The notes under the pieces were generated by a model, which ran no database searches, had not been told where the DNA came from, and worked only from the letters and a program-made list of their open reading frames with translations. Below are positions 1 through 8,144 of a stretch of 22,977 nucleotides of DNA, in pieces. Each line of letters starts with the position of its first letter. Positions within the stretch are counted from its first letter, which is position 1. Both the position numbers and the translations under genes were made by a program. Source of the stretch: Fidelibacterota bacterium (GTDB lineage Bacteria; Fidelibacterota; Marinisomatia; Marinisomatales; UBA1611); NCBI GenBank assembly GCA_012964275.1, contig DTUG01000255.1, positions 1 to 22,977 on the forward strand, written 5' to 3'.

Positions 1-236
1 TTCTGGTATAATGTTTTTTTAAATGACGACCCGAGTTTGTAAACAAAACTGTCAAAAGTAGACACCCTGCCCATCAGGTCAGGATCCAGTGCCGCTATAC
101 CGAACTCATCAGCTGAGAACCGCAAAACATTGCTATCGTACCCACCGGTGAAGCCAAATGTAAATTCAGTTGGAGTCCCAGCACTCAGCATTCCTAGACA
201 ACCCAAGCTAAAAAGTATGTTAAACTGTTTTCGCAT
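1..236 (-). CDS. Probable outer-membrane beta-barrel protein, 3'-truncated by the window edge
   Basis: An open frame starts at ATG 234-236 and runs off the left edge with no stop, giving 78 codons. The start overlaps the stop of the preceding gene as ATGA, the same coupling used elsewhere in this operon. Residues 1-20 form a signal peptide (basic MRK, a hydrophobic stretch, then a small-residue region near LSAG). The mature N-terminus reads EFTFGFTGGYDSNVLRFS, an aromatic/glycine pattern typical of the first strand of outer-membrane barrels with a GYDSN-type turn. The family is not identified and most of the protein is outside the window. Position at the end of a polyglutamate cassette suggests an outer-membrane role in polymer export or attachment, which is inference only. 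Confidence 0.7.
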   Translation of the reverse strand, partial: MRKQFNILFSLGCLGMLSAGTPTEFTFGFTGGYDSNVLRFSADEFGIAALDPDLMGRVSTFDSFVYKLGSSFKKTLYQ

Positions 237-1114
237 CAGTACAATATAAAACGAGTGAGCACGACCTTATCCTTATCAGAAACTTCGACAGAATACGTGT
301 GTTCCCCTGCGGGAACAGAAATTTCGCAAGACCTCCATTTCCCAGGAACTCTTTCGGGACGACTCACGATCTGCGTTGCAGATGATCTTTCTGTGCTAAA
401 ATAGTAGGTCCCGATCACCTTTTTTCCTTCTTTTACTCGGAGCCGATATGATGCTTCCTGCCCCATGGATTGGGTGAATTCCAGACGACTTAAAATACGT
501 AAGGTCTTTGAACCTTGTGCTACAACCTGCAGGGGTATCTCTGCACTGCAATCATAGTATCTCAGATCTTTATCATTCAGTCTCAAATTAACGTTGTTTT
601 TGTGTACCATCGGTGTCAAGACTGTTTGCTTTTTTCCTGGAGATTCGAACTCTTTTGTGATCACCCGTGCTAGTACAGGATATTTAAGATCTTTCCCTTC
701 TAATAATTGAATCGTGTGTTTTCCTTTGGAGAGATTGATAAAATAATTTCCTGAATAGGTATAGAAGTGTTTCGGATGCTGAACAGATTTTATGGATTTC
801 TGAACCTTATAACGATGATTTACCTTGATGGTGTCCTTTTCGTCCAAAACAATAAAGTAACGAAAATTATGGCTATCCTTCTTTTTTCTTAGGACGGGGT
901 ATCTGGAAATAAATTCAATTCTTGCTGGTCCATGAACTGAATAAGTCAATCCTTCTTCCTTGATGGGGTAGTATAAGCGCCGTTTCGAGTTCACAATAAG
1001 AATTTCTTTTTCTTCCCCGTTCTTCACTGGTTTCAAAAGTTTAGCTCCAACAGGTACAGCAAACAGGAAGATGAAAAGAAATAGACTGGATTTAAAGTAA
1101 ACTGTCCGGTTCAT
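236..1114 (-). CDS. Secreted protein of two tandem copies of one beta-rich domain
   Basis: 292 residues, family not recognised. Residues 1-24 are a signal peptide (MNRTVYFK, hydrophobic core, cut near VGA-K), so the protein should reach the periplasm or beyond. The remainder is two related units, about residues 46-152 and 184-291. Matching landmarks are ARIEFISRYPV (64-74) with KTLRILSRLEF (203-213), NFRYFIVLDEKD with SYRLRVKEGKKV, and GNYFINLSKGKHTIQLLEG with SCEISVPAGEHTYSVEVSD. Each unit looks like a beta-sandwich ending in a strand-Gly-Lys/Glu-His-Thr-strand element. The mature part is rich in Lys and Arg, which would suit contact with an anionic polymer. It overlaps the end of pgsW by 23 nt and is coupled to the barrel gene by ATGA, so it likely works with the polyglutamate cassette (inference). 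Confidence 0.8.
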   Translation of the reverse strand: MNRTVYFKSSLFLFIFLFAVPVGAKLLKPVKNGEEKEILIVNSKRRLYYPIKEEGLTYSVHGPARIEFISRYPVLRKKKDSHNFRYFIVLDEKDTIKVNHRYKVQKSIKSVQHPKHFYTYSGNYFINLSKGKHTIQLLEGKDLKYPVLARVITKEFESPGKKQTVLTPMVHKNNVNLRLNDKDLRYYDCSAEIPLQVVAQGSKTLRILSRLEFTQSMGQEASYRLRVKEGKKVIGTYYFSTERSSATQIVSRPERVPGKWRSCEISVPAGEHTYSVEVSDKDKVVLTRFILY

Positions 1115-2243
1115 GCTGAGTCAAATGTTCTTTTATTTTACGCTTACTTTGATAACCCACGGCAAAAACAGAACCGCCGACCAGCAGCAGGCATATAGCC
1201 GCAACTGGAAGATTATATCTTACTTCAGCATACAAGCTTCCTGTCCCGATCTTTGGATGCGGAATTGGCGCAAATGGTATCCCCAGTTGTTCTGTCAGGG
1301 ATTTAATATTTAAAATATGGAGCACAGGTACATTTTCCTTTGCAAACTTTGCTAATACACCTTCAATACCGCCGGGACGTGTAACATCTACCACATTTGA
1401 TCTTTTTACAACACCTGGCGGTAATAATTTTAAATTAAAGCTGGTTCCAAGGCTGGCGACCCCACCGCCTACATTGATTAGTGCATCAAAAGCTTCGATC
1501 TCCTGATATGATTTAAATAGGTTCATCCGCTCTTTTATATTTTCTGCCAATCTCGTTTTCCTGATCAGCGGCAAGCTATGGGCTTCAATATTAGCTTGGA
1601 TAATTTTCCGGCCAGCGAGGCTTAAGAGCCTGCCCATATCGTTCCGTCCACCAATCGATGCAGCCACGCTCCGGGCTGGGATCAATGCATTTTGAGATAG
1701 GATAGCTTCCATATCCAGCCAGGTAAAATCTTCATGATTTGCACCCCATTGTGAAGCGCCGACCGATGTGATTGTGATTGGAATTAATTCCAAGGCCTTA
1801 CAGGCCGTCAAGACAGCTATGTTAGCCCCGGGCATTGAACCAGTAAGCAGGACCGCAACCGTATCACCTTTATTCAAATCGATCTCATGCATTAGGTCAA
1901 CCATGGCTGCAGAAAAATTTGGATCCAGCGTCGTTAGTTTCGCATCCAGGTCACCTTCATCTGTGGTGATCAGGCTAAAAGGACTGCCCACCAGGCCAGT
2001 CTCATTTGGATCATTCTCTATGTCCATGAAAATTCCATGTTCCATCCTAGTGTTTTTCAGAACGTCCATTGCTTCCTGCATTAATTCAGCTGCTTTTACT
2101 TTTTGTTCGTAGGACGGCGAAACATTCTTCGTTTTCACATTGATTGAAACGAGAAAGCAAACCAACGACAAAATTGATAAACCAATCAAGGTGGACGTTT
2201 TTTGAATAGCGGGTATAAAGGGTTGCTTTTGGTAATTATGCAA
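1092..2243 (-). CDS. pgsW: Poly-gamma-glutamate system protein PgsW
   Basis: 383 residues, resembling the poly-gamma-glutamate system protein family (TIGR04332, recalled from memory) that accompanies CapB/CapC homologues. A membrane segment lies near residues 16-36 and another near 344-366, leaving a large soluble domain between them, probably periplasmic. Conserved-looking patches are LLTGSMPGANI, SVGASQWGANHEDFTW, INVGGGVASLG and DVTRPGGIEGVLAKF. The biochemical role of this family is not established; I infer a part in polymer synthesis or handling. The start is TTG at 2241-2243: a stop lies two codons upstream in this frame, GGAG sits 6 nt before the TTG, and no ATG or GTG occurs before the first membrane segment. 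It overlaps the pgsC stop by 8 nt. Confidence 0.8.
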   Translation of the reverse strand: MHNYQKQPFIPAIQKTSTLIGLSILSLVCFLVSINVKTKNVSPSYEQKVKAAELMQEAMDVLKNTRMEHGIFMDIENDPNETGLVGSPFSLITTDEGDLDAKLTTLDPNFSAAMVDLMHEIDLNKGDTVAVLLTGSMPGANIAVLTACKALELIPITITSVGASQWGANHEDFTWLDMEAILSQNALIPARSVAASIGGRNDMGRLLSLAGRKIIQANIEAHSLPLIRKTRLAENIKERMNLFKSYQEIEAFDALINVGGGVASLGTSFNLKLLPPGVVKRSNVVDVTRPGGIEGVLAKFAKENVPVLHILNIKSLTEQLGIPFAPIPHPKIGTGSLYAEVRYNLPVAAICLLLVGGSVFAVGYQSKRKIKEHLTQHEPDSLL

Positions 2244-2679
2244 AGATCACTCCGCCAAATAAAAGTATCACAGCCAGTTTGACCATAACCGCCGTTAAGA
2301 TCACCACAGATATAGTTCTCACAACACCCTGTCGATCCATCCAGTTTGCTATCAGGCCCGGAATAATATTTCCAATCACGGCCACACTACCCATCTCAAC
2401 GGGTACAAATATCATATTTCTGGAGATATATCCAAAAAAGAATCCAAGGATCAATGCAAGTACGATCCTGCGTTTACCATACAAAAACATGATGTGACCC
2501 AACCCCTGAATAATTCCCCAAACCAGGATAGCAACAATAAAGGTCACAAATACCTGTAAAGGCTGGTGCAGATAAAGCGCAATATATCCCGGTACAATAA
2601 CACCGCCAGCGGTCACACCCATTGTTTCCGACAGGACAAGGCTTAATACAATGCCTAAACCGATACTGATCTCAACCAT
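2236..2679 (-). CDS. pgsC: Poly-gamma-glutamate synthesis protein PgsC/CapC
   Basis: 147 residues, close to the usual length of PgsC (about 149 in Bacillus subtilis). The protein is almost wholly hydrophobic with four or five membrane helices. Family-like features include the N-terminal SETMGVTAGGVIVPGYIAL and the central YGKRRIVLALILGF. PgsC is known to form the membrane complex with PgsB that makes poly-gamma-glutamate at the inner membrane. The frame is open further upstream (to 2781), but ATG 2677-2679 is preferred: it begins the conserved family N-terminus, whereas the extension is polar and lies wholly inside pgsB. With this start, pgsB and pgsC overlap by 8 nt, which fits translational coupling. 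Confidence 0.9.
   Translation of the reverse strand: MVEISIGLGIVLSLVLSETMGVTAGGVIVPGYIALYLHQPLQVFVTFIVAILVWGIIQGLGHIMFLYGKRRIVLALILGFFFGYISRNMIFVPVEMGSVAVIGNIIPGLIANWMDRQGVVRTISVVILTAVMVKLAVILLFGGVIFA
2250..2253 (-). promoter_or_regulatory. Ribosome binding site supporting a TTG start for pgsW
   Basis: GGAG on the minus strand lies 6 nt before TTG 2241-2243, inside the last codons of pgsC. A TGA two codons upstream of the TTG closes the frame, so no earlier start is possible. Confidence 0.6.
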
Positions 2680-3853
2680 GGTACCTGTGTTCAGCGAGTT
2701 TGGATAAAATTTCCTGTCCGGCCCCAACCTGGTTTCCAATGGCATAGACCAGTGTATCGTGGGGCAATCCCATAATCTCATTCACAACGTCTTCTAGGTC
2801 ATTCGCAAGCCCAATAGTCTCAACATGTGTTTTAGGAGAATGGTGCTTCAACCTATCGATAGTAGGATCTACTTTATCACCACGTACCACCAGATGATCT
2901 GGTTTAATCTGTTCAAAAGTGAGTTCCAACATCTGGCGGGTCCGTACCGGGCGATCATCCCGAGCGTTAAAAAAGATACATGTTCCACCTTCTGCAGGAT
3001 AACGGTCGATCACAAATTTCCAGATCTGTAATGTTGATACAGGATCATTCGCCGCCATGCCATTCACAAATTGAATCCTATGGCCATCCTGATCCAGGTT
3101 CCAGACAATCAGGGCACCCAGGTCAGGCTTGACGTGTTGCATCCCCTTTAATGCCGTGGCACGATCAACACCAGCCTGCTGGCAAACATCCAAAGCAACT
3201 GCAATATTCTGCGGGTGTTCTAAATAAGAGAACGAATCTAACTGCTGTTCTGAAACAGACTTACCATCAGAAAATAAAACTTTGGAATTATTGTTTTTTG
3301 CTACATCTTTTAAAATCTCAGGGAACTGGTCTTCCGCTGTTATTAATGTTCCGTTTACAGGAACTGTGTTACAGAGCGAGTAAGCTACATCTTCTTTAGT
3401 CGGTCCCATTTCTTCCAAATGATCAGGCCGGACATTAGTTATGACCCCAATATGGGATTGAACCATTTGATGCTCTGAAATCCATTGATACTGAGGCTGC
3501 ACGGCCATGCATTCCATCACCACGGCATCAGGTTTTTCTTTAGCGAAATAGTTGAGCAGGCGTATCTGTTCCCCAATTGACGGGCGCCGCAGCCGATGCA
3601 CAATCCGATCTATACCTTCTGCATCGATCACCCTTGGTGCGGTTCCTGTCGTTTTAGCAAATGTACGCTTCCCGCCTTCCCGCAGGCCGGCAGCGATCAG
3701 CCGGGTCACACTTGATTTACCACGGGTCCCATTTACATGAATTCTTAAAGGAATTCCTGCAAGAATTTTCTGATGGTATCGAAATTCAACCAGTCCTGCT
3801 GCCAGTAGAATCACAGCTAAAGCCCCAAGTATAATTAAAGGCGATATGGTCAT
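2672..3853 (-). CDS. pgsB: Poly-gamma-glutamate synthase PgsB/CapB (Mur-ligase-like)
   Basis: 393 residues, the usual length for PgsB. It is an ATP-dependent amide ligase related to Mur ligases and folyl-polyglutamate synthase, which adds glutamate through the gamma-carboxyl. A membrane anchor spans about residues 4-24. The P-loop is NGTRGKSS (41-48), the Mur-type TNVRPDH is at 139-145, and FNARDDRP (295-302) matches the PgsB signature in the C-terminal domain. AIGNQVGAGQEIL lies near the C-terminus. All expected active-site landmarks are present, so the enzyme is probably active. The substrate (L- or D-glutamate) cannot be told from sequence. It starts 29 nt after the C25-like gene, with AAGG near the ATG and no terminator between. 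No PgsA/CapA, PgsE or CapD homologue lies next to it in this window. Confidence 0.93.
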   Translation of the reverse strand: MTISPLIILGALAVILLAAGLVEFRYHQKILAGIPLRIHVNGTRGKSSVTRLIAAGLREGGKRTFAKTTGTAPRVIDAEGIDRIVHRLRRPSIGEQIRLLNYFAKEKPDAVVMECMAVQPQYQWISEHQMVQSHIGVITNVRPDHLEEMGPTKEDVAYSLCNTVPVNGTLITAEDQFPEILKDVAKNNNSKVLFSDGKSVSEQQLDSFSYLEHPQNIAVALDVCQQAGVDRATALKGMQHVKPDLGALIVWNLDQDGHRIQFVNGMAANDPVSTLQIWKFVIDRYPAEGGTCIFFNARDDRPVRTRQMLELTFEQIKPDHLVVRGDKVDPTIDRLKHHSPKTHVETIGLANDLEDVVNEIMGLPHDTLVYAIGNQVGAGQEILSKLAEHRYHG

Positions 3854-3882
3854 TACGCCTTGGGTATTTTCCCCGCGATCAG

Positions 3883-6800
3883 TTAGTTGTAACCCATAAC
3901 GATCTGAACTAAACCAACCATATCAAGTATATTGACCATCCCATCACTATTGATATCAGCCAAGAATGGATTAATATCCTGCCCTTCCTGCAAGATAAAG
4001 TCAATTAAAATCAATATATCGAAGATATCCAGGCTATTATCCATGTTCAAATCGCCATGCAGACGTATATCACTGCCCCGTGTTGTAATTAAAATGGCAG
4101 TTTCATCTTCCAATTCCATTGCCGCATCATGATAATTGTTATTAAAGGTATATTCTAGACCAATTGTCATTGTGTGATCTTCAATGCCAACGGTGCAATA
4201 ATTCCCGTGGATCTGATTCCAGCTGTAACTGCCATTGGTGGTATTATTAAAATCCATATACTGTATTAATATTTCACCATCGCTGGTGGGTGTTAGATAA
4301 TAATCGGGATCACGCAGCATGATCTGAAACGTCTCAGTGGAATTATTCTGGTAGGTTCTGACTCGTGACCACTGGACAATGAATTGCTTATTATCATTAT
4401 CATACCAGGTATAAACACGACCGCCGTTGGTCAGCTTCAGATCATCCCAGAAGCCAGCAATCATCGGTGAAGGGCCACCGGCACCGGGCACTGGGTAATT
4501 CCGAAACGAAGCCATATTTGTCTCGCCTAAACCAATCCATCCATTGGAACAAATACTGATCTCGTCATAACTCTGACCATAAAAGCGGAAGGTGAATGGT
4601 AAATCAATTGTTTCAACATCATCTCCGTTATTCCCCCCATCACTGAGAGAGTTCAGGTAATTACCATCCCCGCCATAACGACCATCGATCTCTATCCAAT
4701 TATAATTGGGTGCCAAAAGATATTCAATATCACCGCTATCGTAAATGTAATAACCGTATGAATCCGGGCCCACTGGGTCTGTTACAGTGGGAATACCGAT
4801 CTGGACAGGAACTATTGAAACAGATGAATAACCACCTTCTGTTGTCAGTGCAACAATCAAGTGAGCAACCGCTCCCGGAATAACTTCTTCCAATGCTGTG
4901 ATCTCAAAACCGTCCCCAGTACTGGATGTTGAATTTGAACTACCGGCAGGAATTACATTCCACGAACCTGTATTATCTGTTATTTCAATGGCTGATGAAG
5001 CGGACGTAATGGATCCCGTAATACTCGTGGCAGCAGTTGATCCCTCATTACTAAGCACAATATGCACTGTTGATGTTTCTCCCGAGGTTAACACATCCTG
5101 GCTACTGCCTACAACATCCACGCTATTGGCAAATAGTCTGTTCCCAAACACTTGAAGATTGATCTGGCCTGTGGCACTGTATCCTTGGTCATCGGTAATA
5201 AACAGTGAGAGTCCCAGTCCGGCACCATCTTCAAGCCCTTCCATAACGGAGAAAACGAATGGTTCAGAACTGCTGACAATTTCGTTCACACCGATATTCC
5301 CATATTGCAGGGTCGTACTGATAATATCAACATTATTGTTGCTGGACAAAAGCGAAGCAATAATATTTGCAGCATCCACACTGCCGTAATTGGATAGAGC
5401 CACTGAAAGCTCAATGGTTTCACCGCTATTAATATTGCCATCACCGTTTCCTGAAGAAGCGCCTGAATCATCGTCATCAATAAGAATAATATCTGAATAA
5501 ACGTTGACACTGACTCCCGGATCATATATCTGCAGGGAACTCTGGTAAGGATAATGATTTCTCTTGGTAACCGTCACCAGTACTTCACCAATCTCTGCTG
5601 ATGGTACCTGGATTCTTACAAAACCACTTTCACTGGTATACCCTGATTCAAGGATATCATCGTCTCGATAAATTGTGACCCAGGCATCCTCAACTGGATT
5701 ACCTCCGCTATTGACAATATCAACATCAATAAAATTTGTTCCTGCAGTGATCGCGTAAGAATGAGAAACATTGAGTTGTTCCGGATAGGCAGTCCACATT
5801 TGTAGTGAAGCATCACCCATTAAACTATTCCAATGCGAAAAAATAGATACATAATTATTCGGGTTCGTTGGATAGCTCTTCGATAACCACAGTTTTCCCG
5901 CCATTGTGGCCCCTCCTGCTGAGCTGATTCCTTCCACCAAAGCACCATAATAAAAACCCATATCTACCACATTATTGAACATGGTATGGGTCCCCAGGGT
6001 AGCTGTTCCTATAGCGGCAACAGCGCCTTTAGGGTTCGATGCTGTACCGGCGCGGATAAATGCCTCGGCCAAAGCTTCCCCGTTCCCAAAAGATCCTGTT
6101 CCACAGGTAATGACAGTCGCAATGGGCAGCATGAAACCATTCGTGGTTCCATTCAGATTCGATGAACTAAAACCACTCACACCCCAATACCCACGATAAT
6201 TAAAAAATGCCAGACCATCGCTGAGATTGGACTGCATCTGGCTGGCGAATGGACTACTGTATACTGTGCGAATATCTTCAAACCCATATAATTCCATCAT
6301 TTCACGAATATTTTCCTTCGTGATAATACACGAAATACCGGAACTGGATGGGTCTCCAACCAGGCAGGCACGTTCGAACCAGTTTTCCCCCATATAGGGT
6401 GTTGATTCATAGTTTAAGGTCTTGCTAACGATCGTCTGCAAATGGCTCTGGGTATCAAAGGACATACGACCGATAAATACTTCAGGGAAAAGATCATTTC
6501 CTGCCAGTGTTGAGTAAGGATGGTCCCCTTCGCCATTATATCCGCTCCAACTTTCATACCATGTCGGAACATCATAGCTGCCTTCTGCATCCGCCACAAT
6601 CGTAACGTATACCGGCGGGTTGTCCCAGGTTTCATAGGCGTCTTCAATATAATTCTTGAGATTATTGGCATTATTAACCACATTGGACGAAGATATATAA
6701 TTGACCTCGTATCCAGCCCGCCGCTTCCAGTCCATCAGTACGTCGATTGTCCCGAAAAGACTCCCAATATTATTCGGCAAGACGTAAAGTATAGATGGCC

Positions 6801-7479
6801 GCTGGTAATCAACCATATTACGATGCAGTGCTTCATAATTCACAACCAGCGACTGATACAGCGGTTCGAATGCCCTTGATCGGCGCGCAGGAATAAAAGC
6901 AGCATCTTCTGTCCCAGTTTCCACCAATTCGATCTCGGCTTCGGTGATAACTTCCAACTGATTTGTGGCTGGATGGTATTGAAATGGAGTCACGGTAACA
7001 CGAACCAGATGCAGATCACGCATAACTATTGTTTCAGAGATGGCAGCAATTGATTCTGGAAAAACACCAGTATTATCATAGACCGGGCTAGTGGGAATAA
7101 TACCTTCCAGTTTATTATCCCATGTTTTTAGCGGAGGAATATCCACATCTTCAACCATTTCAGAAGCAATAATATTCACTTGAACCGAATAGGTTTTCCC
7201 AGGCTCAACGGCATAAAATGTACTGGTGGACGGCAGATCAGGCTCACCGGCTTCCACCATACTGCCGGAGTGGGCAATGACCGGTTTTGTCAATACTTTT
7301 CCGTCCGTTTCAATTGTCCGCAGTTCGTAAGCAGGAATGTGGTACCAGAGGACGCTGGAATTATCCATCATTTGCTTCAACTGGAACCCGTCATCGATCT
7401 TTGCAACAGTAGCACTATTGCCGCCAATCAATACCGCTATCAGTCCAAATCCAAGTAGTAAACTCTGAATCGCCTTCAT
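3883..7479 (-). CDS. Gingipain-like (C25) secreted protein with Ig-like and dockerin domains
   Basis: 1198 residues. Residues 1-26 are a signal peptide. Residues 40-190 resemble the gingipain propeptide (GEPDLPSTSTFYAVEPGK at 78-95). The C25 peptidase-like domain spans about 225-570, with FPEVFIGRMSFDT (331-343), FFNYRGYWG (425-433), ITCGTGSFGNGEALAEAF (457-474) and a C-terminal GDASLQMW (555-562). Cys459 fits the nucleophile, but the usual Gly-His-Gly catalytic motif is replaced by Gly-Tyr-Trp-Gly, so activity is doubtful. Ig-like modules follow (570-655, 660-775, 780-895), the middle one opening with an acidic DDDDSGASSGNGDG patch, then a beta-rich domain (905-1130). Two dockerin-type calcium loops close the protein (1143-1154 and 1174-1185). 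It starts 8 nt after the prepilin peptidase gene with GGGAGG just upstream, so it is probably expressed with the pilus genes. Role in pilus biology unknown. Confidence 0.85.
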   Translation of the reverse strand: MKAIQSLLLGFGLIAVLIGGNSATVAKIDDGFQLKQMMDNSSVLWYHIPAYELRTIETDGKVLTKPVIAHSGSMVEAGEPDLPSTSTFYAVEPGKTYSVQVNIIASEMVEDVDIPPLKTWDNKLEGIIPTSPVYDNTGVFPESIAAISETIVMRDLHLVRVTVTPFQYHPATNQLEVITEAEIELVETGTEDAAFIPARRSRAFEPLYQSLVVNYEALHRNMVDYQRPSILYVLPNNIGSLFGTIDVLMDWKRRAGYEVNYISSSNVVNNANNLKNYIEDAYETWDNPPVYVTIVADAEGSYDVPTWYESWSGYNGEGDHPYSTLAGNDLFPEVFIGRMSFDTQSHLQTIVSKTLNYESTPYMGENWFERACLVGDPSSSGISCIITKENIREMMELYGFEDIRTVYSSPFASQMQSNLSDGLAFFNYRGYWGVSGFSSSNLNGTTNGFMLPIATVITCGTGSFGNGEALAEAFIRAGTASNPKGAVAAIGTATLGTHTMFNNVVDMGFYYGALVEGISSAGGATMAGKLWLSKSYPTNPNNYVSIFSHWNSLMGDASLQMWTAYPEQLNVSHSYAITAGTNFIDVDIVNSGGNPVEDAWVTIYRDDDILESGYTSESGFVRIQVPSAEIGEVLVTVTKRNHYPYQSSLQIYDPGVSVNVYSDIILIDDDDSGASSGNGDGNINSGETIELSVALSNYGSVDAANIIASLLSSNNNVDIISTTLQYGNIGVNEIVSSSEPFVFSVMEGLEDGAGLGLSLFITDDQGYSATGQINLQVFGNRLFANSVDVVGSSQDVLTSGETSTVHIVLSNEGSTAATSITGSITSASSAIEITDNTGSWNVIPAGSSNSTSSTGDGFEITALEEVIPGAVAHLIVALTTEGGYSSVSIVPVQIGIPTVTDPVGPDSYGYYIYDSGDIEYLLAPNYNWIEIDGRYGGDGNYLNSLSDGGNNGDDVETIDLPFTFRFYGQSYDEISICSNGWIGLGETNMASFRNYPVPGAGGPSPMIAGFWDDLKLTNGGRVYTWYDNDNKQFIVQWSRVRTYQNNSTETFQIMLRDPDYYLTPTSDGEILIQYMDFNNTTNGSYSWNQIHGNYCTVGIEDHTMTIGLEYTFNNNYHDAAMELEDETAILITTRGSDIRLHGDLNMDNSLDIFDILILIDFILQEGQDINPFLADINSDGMVNILDMVGLVQIVMGYN

Positions 7480-7487
7480 TGGCCTCC

Positions 7488-8144
7488 CTAATCAAAAATA
7501 AGGTGGTAGAAAAAGGATGGAAAATAGACACTTCCAACGAACGTTCCAATACCGGCGATAGCCAGATATGGTGCGAAAGGCAATGCCAGATCCTTATTAA
7601 AACCTTTATTGAAAGATATAGCTATCCACACAATCAGGCTTAAAAGAGATGCACCAAACAGCGTCAGCGCCATCCGCACGGGTCCCAGCCAAACACCCAA
7701 AACAAATCCTAACTGAATATCACCAAATCCCATTCCCTGGCGCTTGGTAAATAAAAATGTAATTCCCATCAAGAGAACTGGTATAAATGCCCCAATAATA
7801 ATTCCCCAAAAAGCATCCTGCAGGGTCGTGAGTTGAAATAAAATACCGGCTGTGGAAATTACGACACCAGCAATCATGAAGACCAAAGGTATCTGAAATG
7901 TCTTAATGTCTACCCAACTGACTGCGATCAAAATAGCAGCCAGCAAACTGAAAATGGTAGCTTCAACTGATGACATTTCTAGAAAGGCCCATAACCATAA
8001 GCTTGCTGAGCTTATTTCCAATAGCCAACTGTCAGTCGCGATCTGGGAGCCATCAATATTCAGCCAGTTCACCGTGGATTTAAGCAGCCGTCCGTAAGCA
8101 GCACCAAAAAGTGTCAGGACGGCCAGCGAAACCCAATCCGTCAT
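7488..8144 (-). CDS. pilD: Prepilin peptidase (A24 aspartic protease), lacking the methylation domain
   Basis: 218 residues, a polytopic inner-membrane protein that removes the leader of prepilins. The two catalytic aspartates are in SWVDIKTFQIP (first) and GMGFGDIQLG (second, GxGD). LPFAPYLAIAG near the end is the usual A24 C-terminal motif. The usual GxGDxK lysine is replaced by Gln. Bacterial PilD/GspO proteins are commonly near 270-290 residues with a cysteine-rich CxxC N-terminal domain for methylation; here that domain is absent and no cysteine is visible. Cleavage is therefore expected, but N-methylation of pilins may be missing or done elsewhere. The start overlaps the pilC stop as ATGA. 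Confidence 0.9.
   Translation of the reverse strand: MTDWVSLAVLTLFGAAYGRLLKSTVNWLNIDGSQIATDSWLLEISSASLWLWAFLEMSSVEATIFSLLAAILIAVSWVDIKTFQIPLVFMIAGVVISTAGILFQLTTLQDAFWGIIIGAFIPVLLMGITFLFTKRQGMGFGDIQLGFVLGVWLGPVRMALTLFGASLLSLIVWIAISFNKGFNKDLALPFAPYLAIAGIGTFVGSVYFPSFFYHLIFD

Noticed and set aside
1768..2112. Plus-strand open frame of 114 codons
   Set aside because: Antisense to pgsW; Ser-rich low-complexity translation with no domain.
2680..2781. N-terminal extension of pgsC by 34 codons
   Set aside because: The extra residues are polar, do not match the PgsC N-terminus and overlap pgsB; the ATG at 2677-2679 begins the conserved part.
3854..3882. Possible terminator between the C25-like gene and pgsB (GGG ... 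CCC)
   Set aside because: Only three base pairs of stem and no T run; not credible as an intrinsic terminator.
6520..6879. Plus-strand open frame of 119 codons
   Set aside because: Antisense to the well-supported C25-like domain; no recognisable motif.
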